NCBI GenBank assembly: GCA_047610385.1
Contig: JBLGAC010000071.1
Coordinates: 1 to 12,824, forward strand
DNA length: 12,824 nucleotides
Origin: JBOCEF01 sp047610385
GTDB taxonomy: Bacteria > Pseudomonadota > Alphaproteobacteria > Rhodobacterales > Rhodobacteraceae
Reading direction: 5' to 3'
Positions 1 through 6,860 of the stretch are shown here, piece after piece; the stretch's first letter is position 1, and every line of letters starts with the position of its first letter. Position numbers and translations under genes: made by a program. The notes beneath the pieces are model-generated. The model saw nothing but the letters and a program-made list of their open reading frames with translations, ran no database searches and was not told the DNA's origin.

Positions 1-35
1 GATCATCTGTGCGTGGCACGTTCAAATTTTGCCCA

Positions 36-63
36 CTGTCAGTTCAATTTATGCAAATATGAT
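36..63 (+). promoter_or_regulatory. Possible sigma70-type promoter of the cyclase gene
   Basis: A TATGAT box (58-63) is one base from the TATAAT consensus. It lies 16 bases after CTGTCA (36-41), which matches TTGACA at four of six positions. The stretch from about 20 to 65 is clearly more AT-rich than the rest of the window, as expected for a promoter. The predicted transcription start would be near base 70, leaving a leader of about 130 bases before the cyclase start codon. This is a by-eye match only, and alphaproteobacterial promoters are variable. Confidence 0.35.
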
Positions 64-66
64 CAA

Positions 67-82
67 GCGGTTTCCAAACCGC
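67..82. repeat. Short inverted repeat, possible operator
   Basis: GCGGTTT (67-73) and AAACCGC (76-82) are perfect 7-bp inverted arms separated by two bases. The pair sits directly downstream of the candidate -10 box, over the predicted transcription start, which is a typical place for a repressor-binding site. The two-base spacer is too short for a good RNA hairpin, so a dimeric DNA-binding protein is a better explanation. No regulator gene is visible nearby. Confidence 0.35.
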
Positions 83-186
83 ATGATGCAACCGTGGGGG
101 ATGCGTTCCCGGCGCGCCATATGGTACCATCGTGACAGTGCGGATTGCCGGTGCATGGCGCGTTCCGAAAATTTCGTGACGGGCGT

Positions 187-195
187 GAGGAGGAG
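187..195 (+). promoter_or_regulatory. Strong ribosome-binding site of the cyclase gene
   Basis: GAGGAGGAG lies five bases before the ATG at 201 and is complementary to the 3' end of 16S rRNA. It supports the start at 201 over other in-frame codons. Confidence 0.75.
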
Positions 196-200
196 CGGTC

Positions 201-3200
201 ATGCAGGCAAATTCGGGGCAACTGCTCCTCGAAGCAGCGAGCTTTCTGCCGCCAGAACTGCGCGCCGCCCTCACTGATGCCCCTGACGGATCGCGCTGTC
301 GCGACCTGCCGGTGCGCCAAGCTGCGCTTTTGTGGTGCGACATCTCAGGATTTTCGCGCCATACCAACACATTGCTGGCCAGCCGCGCCGATGGTGTTGA
401 AGAACTGCACCGCGAATTGCGCAACCATTATGATCAGCTGATTGGCCAGATCCTGCTGCGCGGCGGCGAACCTGTCACCTTTGTCGGCGATGGCCTGCTG
501 TCGGTTTGGCCGGTGGGGCCGGGCGGGATGGCCCAAGCGGTGGCGGACGCGGTGGCGACGGCGCAAGATTTTCTTGATCTGCGCAAACGCCGGATTTCGC
601 AATTCGATCTTAATCAGCATATTTCCTGCGGCGACATCCGCACCGTGGAATTGGGTGGGCGCCATGGGCGTTGGCTGCGCACCTCTGTCGGCTCCGCCTT
701 GGTGGAATTGCAGCGCATCGCCCATCTGAAGGACCCGAGCGAGATTTTCCTGACCGCCGAGGCCGCCGCCCTGTGCCCCGAAGGTGGGGTCAGCGCGCCG
801 CTTGGCGATCATGGCGCATGCACGCTGTTAAAGCTGCCGCGGGCGCGCATGCAGAGAAAGCGCCCCCTCATCATCCCGCCGCCCGCGGCGTGGGATGCGA
901 TCGTGGCGCGCATGCCCCGATCTGCCGCCGGGTGGATTGAAACGGTCGGTCTGCGCTGGCTGGCCGAATTGCGGCCGGTCACGTCGGTCTCAGTCGCGCT
1001 GCCAGTGTTCGACCAAAGCGCGCCCCATGCGGCGGAGCGTCTGGACGCGATCGTGCAGACCATCCAGGACGTGGTGCACGGGCGCGGCGGCTATGTGGCG
1101 GATGTCATTGTTGATGAAAAGGGCGCGTCGGTGCTGATCACCTTCGGCACGCCGCCCGATGCCCATTCGGACGATCCGCTGCGCAGCGTGCGCTCAGCGC
1201 TGGAAATCATCGCAGCGTTGGGGCGCATCGGCGCGGCGGCAAGCATCGGGGTGGGGACTGGGCGTGCCTTCTGCTCAGTCGTCGGCAATGCCGAGCGGCG
1301 CAGCTATCTGGTGCTGGGCGACGTGGTGATCCGGTCCACCCGCCTGTCGGCCGCGATCAACAGCGGCGTTCTGGTGGATGAGACAACCATGCGCGCGACC
1401 GACGCGTCGATCCGCTATGACGCCGACCCGATGATGCTGCGGCTCAAGGGATCCGAAGACCCCGCGCCGTTCTGGGCCGTGGCCGCGAACCAGACCGCGG
1501 ACACGCGCCGCATCGCAGGCCGGGCTGAGGAAACCGCCGCGCTGCGGGCGATCTGGGCGCGCGCCCATGCCGGGCAGGGCGGCGCGGGTGTGATCCTTGA
1601 AGGCGAATCGGGGTTTGGCAAAACCAGCCTCGCGCTTGGCCTGCGCCGGGACGTTGAAAAGGCTGGTGGGTATTTCACCCTAGAGGCTGCGTCCTCAATC
1701 GAACAGGACGCGCCGTTCAGCGCGCTTCGGCGGCTGGTGATGGAAAGCCTCGGGATTTCGTCTGTCATGGGAATGGAGGCACGCCGCCTCGCCATCAACG
1801 CCCGGCTGCCCGCCGCGCTGCGCGAGGCCGCGCCGCTGTTGAACGCGGTGTTCCCCGCAGGTCTGGCAGAAACCGCGGTGACCGCGGATCTGAGCGGCCA
1901 AGCCCGTGCAGCGCAGATCGTGGATCTGGTGGCAGAATTGCTGCGCGTGTCGTTCGAAGGGCGCGCTGCGTGCCTGTGTCTGGACGATGCGCAATGGCTG
2001 GACCCCGCCTCGCAGCAGGTTTTGGAGCGTTTGGTGGCCACGGCGCCGTCGCTGATGATTGTGGTGCTGACCCAGCCTGTCGCTGGGACCGGCTGGCGCG
2101 ACCGGATGATCAGCGCGGGAGTTTCGCATCTGCTGCTGGGCCCGCTGTCGCAAGACGATCTGCGCAGCCTGATCTGCCTGCGGCTGGGCTGCGACGCCGT
2201 AGAGGACGCGCTGCTCAACCAGATCGAAGCGCGCACCGGGCGTCATCCGTTCTTCAGCGCTGAGGTGGTGCAATCACTGCATGACGCAGGCGCGCTGGTC
2301 CTGGATGGCGGGACCGCGCGGTTGGCGCAGGGCGATGGGTTCAGCGTGGTGGCGCTGCCAGATTCGCTTCATGGCATGGTGCTGCAGCGGCTTGACCGGT
2401 CCGGCCCCGCCGAACAGCTGTCGCTGCGGGTTGCATCGGTGGCGGGCCTGAATTTTCCGACCGAACTGGTCCGCGACATCCATCCCCTGCAGATCCCGGA
2501 TGACGAACTTGGGGATCTTTTGTCGGCGCAGGTCACCCACGGATTTCTGGTGGCACAGTCTGCCGGTGGGCGTCCCGGTTTCGGCTTTACCCACGGCATC
2601 GTGCGTGAGGTTGCCCACAGCCAGCTGCCGCGTCTGCAAAGCCGCGAGCTGCACGGCATGGCCGCGGAATGGATCGAAACGCACACCGGCGAGGACCGTG
2701 CGAGCAAGCTGCTGGAACTGGCGCATCACTGGTCTGAGGCCGGGGCCCAGGACCGCGCCGTGGGCTGCCTTTTGGAAGAATCGCTCAGGCTGTTCAGCCA
2801 GGGCTTTGCGGTGCAGGCGGTGCAGGTCGGCCTTCGGGCCATGCGCGCCGCCGGTGTGGAGGTTCCCGACGGGCCAGAGGCGCTGGGCGCCGCCATCGGT
2901 GCCAACATGGCCGCCATTGAGGCGCGGACCATGGGCCGCCACCCGACCGAACTGCTCAAGACCATGAGCGTGCCCTCGCCGCAGGTGGCGCTTCGGCTGC
3001 AGGCGATCCTGTCCACCGCGCCTTTCGCGTTTCAGTCCAACCAGTTTGAGGTGTTCGCCTGGGCCTCCACCGCCGCGATGCGGTTGGTGATTGAAAACGG
3101 CGCTGGGCCGCCCCACGCGTTCTCAATGTATTCGATCGTGAAGGCGGCGCTGACCGGCGACCGGGCCGGGGGGGCCGCTTGGTCGCGCGCCGCCCTTGAT

Positions 3201-4112
3201 CTGGATGCGGCGACGGGGGGCGGGGCCTTGCCCGCGGTCGGGTTCATCGACACCTGGTTTCACGGCCATTGGCGCGCGCCCTTGCATGAAAGCGTCGCCA
3301 TCAACCGGGCGGGGGCGTCGCGCGCGCTCAGCGACGGCGATGTGCAATACGCCAGCTACAACATCGCCGGGGGGGTTATCCTGACCGCGGCTTTGGGCCA
3401 GCGGCTTGATCGGGTGATCGCCCATGGAGCTGAGGCGCTGCAGCATCGGCTGCACCGCAACAGCCGCATGCAAGTGGTGCTGGAAATGCAGTTTGCCCGT
3501 GCGCTGCGCGCCGAAACCGAACACCCCCTGTCACTGACTGGCCATGACGTGACTGAGGCGCGCGACATCGCTTGGGTCGCTGAGACCGAATTTGCGAACC
3601 AGATCGGGTATTACTTTGCCACCCGCGCGCGGCTGCACCGCCATGCCGGGGACTGGGCCGGGGCGATTGCCTGCGCCGATCAGGCCGGGCCGCTGATGCC
3701 CGCCATCGCCGGGCAGACGGCTGAATTTGATCTGGTGCTGCACACGCTGCTCGCCCGGCTTGGCTTGGTGCTGGAAGACCGCTGCGCGCTGCGCGACCAA
3801 CGCCCGGCGATCGAGGCCGCGTTGGCGCAGCTTGCCGCATGGCGCGCGATCCATGATGGCAATTTCGGCGCCAAGGCGGCGTTGGCTGGTGCGGTCTGGG
3901 CCGGGGTTCAGGGCGATGTGCACGCGCCCGGGCGGCTGGCGGCGCTGGCGCGCGGTCTGGGCCCCGATTACGGGTTGCAGGACCGGGCACTGGCGCTGGA
4001 ATACGCCGCACGGTTGGCACCCGGCGATGAAACCTTGCGCGCGGCGGTGGACGCCTATCTTGATTGGGGTGCCACCGGCATGGCGCGGCGTCTGCGCGAA
4101 GGCGCGTTCTGA
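201..4112 (+). CDS. Soluble adenylyl cyclase-like protein: two class III cyclase domains, AAA/STAND ATPase, helical-repeat C-terminus
   Basis: A 1303-residue protein with no evident signal peptide or membrane segment, so probably a cytoplasmic signalling protein. Cyclase domain C1 (about 38-212) has both metal-binding aspartates, D47 (CDISGFS) and D97 (FVGDG). C2 (about 256-428) opens with ELRPVT and keeps a lysine (K307) and an arginine (R381) where sAC has its C2 active-site Lys and Arg. An ATPase follows, with Walker A GESGFGKT (468-475) and a Walker B-like CLCLDD (591-596). The rest is alpha-helical, probably TPR-like. This order is that of mammalian ADCY10. Against sAC as I remember it, four positions differ: T93 for Lys95, about Q171 for Arg176, L370 for Thr405, I377 for Asn412. 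Cyclase activity is therefore uncertain; it could be a weak cyclase or a nucleotide-sensing scaffold. It is convergent with the neighbouring operon, so a shared role is not shown. Confidence 0.9.
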   Translation: MQANSGQLLLEAASFLPPELRAALTDAPDGSRCRDLPVRQAALLWCDISGFSRHTNTLLASRADGVEELHRELRNHYDQLIGQILLRGGEPVTFVGDGLLSVWPVGPGGMAQAVADAVATAQDFLDLRKRRISQFDLNQHISCGDIRTVELGGRHGRWLRTSVGSALVELQRIAHLKDPSEIFLTAEAAALCPEGGVSAPLGDHGACTLLKLPRARMQRKRPLIIPPPAAWDAIVARMPRSAAGWIETVGLRWLAELRPVTSVSVALPVFDQSAPHAAERLDAIVQTIQDVVHGRGGYVADVIVDEKGASVLITFGTPPDAHSDDPLRSVRSALEIIAALGRIGAAASIGVGTGRAFCSVVGNAERRSYLVLGDVVIRSTRLSAAINSGVLVDETTMRATDASIRYDADPMMLRLKGSEDPAPFWAVAANQTADTRRIAGRAEETAALRAIWARAHAGQGGAGVILEGESGFGKTSLALGLRRDVEKAGGYFTLEAASSIEQDAPFSALRRLVMESLGISSVMGMEARRLAINARLPAALREAAPLLNAVFPAGLAETAVTADLSGQARAAQIVDLVAELLRVSFEGRAACLCLDDAQWLDPASQQVLERLVATAPSLMIVVLTQPVAGTGWRDRMISAGVSHLLLGPLSQDDLRSLICLRLGCDAVEDALLNQIEARTGRHPFFSAEVVQSLHDAGALVLDGGTARLAQGDGFSVVALPDSLHGMVLQRLDRSGPAEQLSLRVASVAGLNFPTELVRDIHPLQIPDDELGDLLSAQVTHGFLVAQSAGGRPGFGFTHGIVREVAHSQLPRLQSRELHGMAAEWIETHTGEDRASKLLELAHHWSEAGAQDRAVGCLLEESLRLFSQGFAVQAVQVGLRAMRAAGVEVPDGPEALGAAIGANMAAIEARTMGRHPTELLKTMSVPSPQVALRLQAILSTAPFAFQSNQFEVFAWASTAAMRLVIENGAGPPHAFSMYSIVKAALTGDRAGGAAWSRAALDLDAATGGGALPAVGFIDTWFHGHWRAPLHESVAINRAGASRALSDGDVQYASYNIAGGVILTAALGQRLDRVIAHGAEALQHRLHRNSRMQVVLEMQFARALRAETEHPLSLTGHDVTEARDIAWVAETEFANQIGYYFATRARLHRHAGDWAGAIACADQAGPLMPAIAGQTAEFDLVLHTLLARLGLVLEDRCALRDQRPAIEAALAQLAAWRAIHDGNFGAKAALAGAVWAGVQGDVHAPGRLAALARGLGPDYGLQDRALALEYAARLAPGDETLRAAVDAYLDWGATGMARRLREGAF

Positions 4113-4117
4113 TCGCG

Positions 4118-4148
4118 ATTGGGGCGCGGATTTTCCCCGCGCCCCAAT
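4118..4148. terminator. Bidirectional hairpin between convergent genes
   Basis: ATTGGGGCGCGG (4118-4129) and CCGCGCCCCAAT (4137-4148) form a perfect 12-bp stem with a 7-base loop. It fills most of the 55-base gap between the cyclase stop and the stop of the opposing KAS III-like gene, so it could end transcripts from both sides. There is no clear T-tract after either arm, so it is not a textbook intrinsic terminator. It may need Rho or act mainly to protect 3' ends. Confidence 0.7.
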
Positions 4149-4167
4149 GGCCTGCAATCGCCGTCCG

Positions 4168-5193
4168 TCAGCAGTTGCGGCGCATTAGCATCGCATTGGC
4201 GTGCATGTCCGGCCCAAGGCACAGGGTCACCAGCCAGTCTTGGGTGAAATGCGCGGCGTTCTGCATGCCCCAGGACAGGTTGAACAGCACGCTGCATTCC
4301 ACAAGGTTTGCGTATTTGGCGATGGTTTCCACATAGCAGCCGGGATTGATAACGTCGCGCCAATGCTCCATCAGCTTGGTGCTGGCCTGATGGGTGATCA
4401 GGCAGATGTCCTTGGCCGCCACGCCGTTCTTTTCCAGCAGCGTGGTCACGGCCTCAGGCGCGGTGTTTTTGCCGAACTGGGTAAAGCCGTCGATGCCCTT
4501 TTGGGTGATCGAAAAAAACGGGTGGCTGAATTTTCCCATGTCTTCGAGCAGGACGGGATGTTCGCCCGTGTCGTTCATGTGGCCAGCCAGCCGCTGGGGC
4601 GCCATGAACATGGATCCGTAATACGACGTGTCGGCGATGGTCAGCTGATCGACGAATTCCCACTGGGCGGCGGTCCCGCCCGGCCCGATCACGCAGGCCG
4701 CGGCACCGTCGGCGGCGGACACCGATTGCGGCGTCGCGTAATCCACATAGCGGGTCCAGTTGTCCCCCAGCGCCAGCAGCACATGGCGCGCGCGCCCCGC
4801 GCGGATCAGCGCGTCGGCCATCATCACCCCGGCATTGAACTGCGAGAACGTGTTGCCCAGCGGCACCGGCCAAGCGTGGCGGGGCAGGCCGAGCCGCTGG
4901 TGCAGCTCGCTGATCGTGTTGGGGGTGTTGAATTCTGCAATCGACCCTTCGCCCAGCACCATGTCGATGTCGTCTGCGGTCACCCCGGCGCGGTCCATCG
5001 CCAGCTGCGCGGCGGGCACCATGATGTCGATCAGCCCTTGGTCGGGCGCCAGCACATGGCGGGTGTCATAGCCCGCGAAAAGGTCCTTGCCCTGCACCGG
5101 ATGGGCTTTTAGCCAGTCGAAGATCGGATCCTCATTGCCGCGCGTTGCGGCGGGCACGGCATGGCCAAGCCCAAGAATGCGCGGGACGGTCAT
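4168..5193 (-). CDS. KAS III (FabH)-fold enzyme lacking the expected nucleophilic cysteine
   Basis: A 341-residue thiolase-fold protein of the 3-oxoacyl-ACP synthase III family, close to the usual family length. ITHQAS (266-271, H268) matches the FabH catalytic His motif. YANLVECS (294-301, N296) matches the YGNTSAAS motif with the catalytic Asn, and SAADGAAA (159-166) matches the FGDGAGA loop. A gap-free comparison with remembered E. coli FabH places its Cys112 at F116 in NTFSQF (114-119), with S117 next to it. Ordinary condensation through a Cys-bound acyl enzyme is therefore unlikely. It may decarboxylate, transfer or hydrolyse an acyl group, or act with a partner. The start codon overlaps the stop of the flavoenzyme gene in ATGA, with a GGAAGG-type ribosome-binding site just upstream. 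It is the last gene of the operon. The family is sure; the reaction and substrate are unknown. Confidence 0.85.
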   Translation of the reverse strand: MTVPRILGLGHAVPAATRGNEDPIFDWLKAHPVQGKDLFAGYDTRHVLAPDQGLIDIMVPAAQLAMDRAGVTADDIDMVLGEGSIAEFNTPNTISELHQRLGLPRHAWPVPLGNTFSQFNAGVMMADALIRAGRARHVLLALGDNWTRYVDYATPQSVSAADGAAACVIGPGGTAAQWEFVDQLTIADTSYYGSMFMAPQRLAGHMNDTGEHPVLLEDMGKFSHPFFSITQKGIDGFTQFGKNTAPEAVTTLLEKNGVAAKDICLITHQASTKLMEHWRDVINPGCYVETIAKYANLVECSVLFNLSWGMQNAAHFTQDWLVTLCLGPDMHANAMLMRRNC

Positions 5194-6860
5194 TCGGCCT
5201 TCCCCCCATCACCCGGAACCCAAGGCGGCGGTGCCATCCCGAGGCGTTTTTGCAGTGCGATTTCGGCGGTCTGGAACGCGCCCTCAACCCAAGTCTGCAC
5301 GGTGGAAAAGCTTTCCCCAACAATAAAGACGTTCAGGTCCTTCACCGGCTGCGGGATCGCGTCCAGCATTTCCCACGACTTGTAGCCCGGGTTCCAGAAA
5401 TGCACCGCGCCGCCATAGGGCGGGTTCATCCAGTCCATGAAAGCGGCGTCCACAGGTTCGGGCGCATCGGTCACGCCGTGCATTTCCTTCAACTGGCGGT
5501 GCATTTCCGCGACCATGTCATGGGGTGCCTTGTGGTCGGCCCAGTTTTTCAGCCGCCGCTCTGCCAGTTTGTCGGTCGGGGGGACCCAATCGCAGGGCTC
5601 GCCTTCGAACATGATCGGCCCCGCCGGGCTTTGGGCCGCGTCGCGCGGTCCCAGCGGACCGGTCTGATACCCGCCCCAGAAACTGGTGCTGGCTTGGTCA
5701 TTATAGGCCATGATCGCCGACGGTTTGCCGACATTGGTTGACCAGTAATAGCACTGGCGCACAGGGATGTCGGTCAGGGATCGCCCCGCTTTCAGGCCAC
5801 ATTTTTCCTGCCACCACGGCGTGTCGTAAATCACGAACAGCTTGTAAAGCGGGATGCCCTCGACCGAATTCAGCATCCCCTGCACATGGGGCGCGCGCAT
5901 CGGGTCCAGCAGCGGCCCGGCGCGCCGCAGCGCCTGGATTGCCGCTTGGGGCATGGCCAGCACGACGGCCCGGGCCAGCGCGCTTTGCCCGCCCTCAAAG
6001 CGCAGCTCCATGCCTGCGCCGCCATCGGGCATCGCCGCGTCGTCAAAGCTGTCGAGGCTCATGCCCATGTGGATGTCGCCGCCGGCGTGCTGGAATTGCT
6101 CGGCCAGTTCCCAGATCACGGATTCGAAGCCGTCATCGAACAGGAAATATTCGCTGTTCGGGGTGAAATCAAAGTTCTCAGCGATGATGTCGACGGCGTT
6201 GGCATTGGCCCCCAGCACGTCATAGCCGATGGCGGTGATCGCCAGTTGGCGGCCCTCATGGCTCAGGTGCCGGGCCAGAAGGTTCCAAAAGCCGACGTCG
6301 GACAGCGGTCGGCCGTCGACCTTCAAGGTGCGCAGATAGGGTTTCAGCTTCTCGGGGGGCATGCCCTCGATCTCAGGAAATTCCTGATAGACCGCCCAAA
6401 AGATCAGCTGCGCGGGCGATCCTGACTTGGGATCGGTGACCACCGCGCGTTCCGCATCGGTCAGGTTGTAGGGCAGGTCGGTCCCCGGTTTGTCGAGATC
6501 AGATTGCTTGAACCGTTTGCGGCGCAGCCACGCGATGTTGTCGGGCGCGTCCACCACCTGCTGATGGTGTTTCACCTTCAGCTTGGTCTCCACCAACCCT
6601 TTCACCAAGGGCTGGTTGTTGAGGTATCGCATCCCGCCCAGCTCCATCGGCGTGTCGGGCATCAGGGGCGGGGAGGCCGACAAAAGCCGCCCGCCGATCC
6701 GGCCCGATCGTTCGTGCACCGCGATTTTCAGTGGCCCCTCGCCGCCGATGCGCTTGCGGATTTCCGCCAATTCGTCGCCCGCCGCGTTGGCCAGCCGCCA
6801 TGCGGTGTAGATGCCTGAGGCGCCGCCGCCGATGATCGCGAAATCCAGAACCTCAGACAT
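5190..6860 (-). CDS. FAD-dependent amine/L-amino-acid oxidase-like enzyme
   Basis: A 556-residue flavoprotein of the flavin amine oxidase superfamily (monoamine oxidase, L-amino-acid oxidase, tryptophan monooxygenase). The N-terminal FAD site is IIGGGASG (9-16, GxGxxG), followed by E50 for the ribose and RIGGR (54-58). ELGGMRYL (73-80) is the second FAD motif typical of amino-acid oxidases. Near the C-terminus, IVGESFS (513-519) and WVEGAFQTAE (524-533) complete the flavin site. No secretion signal is seen, so it is probably cytoplasmic. Expected chemistry is oxidation of an amine or amino acid to an imine, with loss of ammonia to an oxo product; the substrate cannot be read. The frame is open 71 codons further upstream, but that part is a shadow of the ThDP gene. 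The ATG at 6860 has an AAGGGAGA site (6867-6874) six bases before it and overlaps the ThDP gene by 8 bp, implying coupled translation. Confidence 0.85.
   Translation of the reverse strand: MSEVLDFAIIGGGASGIYTAWRLANAAGDELAEIRKRIGGEGPLKIAVHERSGRIGGRLLSASPPLMPDTPMELGGMRYLNNQPLVKGLVETKLKVKHHQQVVDAPDNIAWLRRKRFKQSDLDKPGTDLPYNLTDAERAVVTDPKSGSPAQLIFWAVYQEFPEIEGMPPEKLKPYLRTLKVDGRPLSDVGFWNLLARHLSHEGRQLAITAIGYDVLGANANAVDIIAENFDFTPNSEYFLFDDGFESVIWELAEQFQHAGGDIHMGMSLDSFDDAAMPDGGAGMELRFEGGQSALARAVVLAMPQAAIQALRRAGPLLDPMRAPHVQGMLNSVEGIPLYKLFVIYDTPWWQEKCGLKAGRSLTDIPVRQCYYWSTNVGKPSAIMAYNDQASTSFWGGYQTGPLGPRDAAQSPAGPIMFEGEPCDWVPPTDKLAERRLKNWADHKAPHDMVAEMHRQLKEMHGVTDAPEPVDAAFMDWMNPPYGGAVHFWNPGYKSWEMLDAIPQPVKDLNVFIVGESFSTVQTWVEGAFQTAEIALQKRLGMAPPPWVPGDGGKAE

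Noticed and set aside
44..424. Minus-strand open frame near the left edge, possible divergent gene
   Set aside because: It covers the cyclase start and promoter region, has no ribosome-binding site I can see and no family resemblance; composition is shadow-like.
1415..3116. Two long minus-strand open frames (273 and 280 codons) inside the cyclase gene
   Set aside because: Both are antisense to a protein with clear domain motifs and show Arg/Ser/Ala- or His/Gln/Arg-rich shadow composition.
4201..5112. 303-codon open frame on the plus strand
   Set aside because: Antisense to the well-supported KAS III-like gene, with His/Arg/Gly-rich shadow composition and no recognisable motif.
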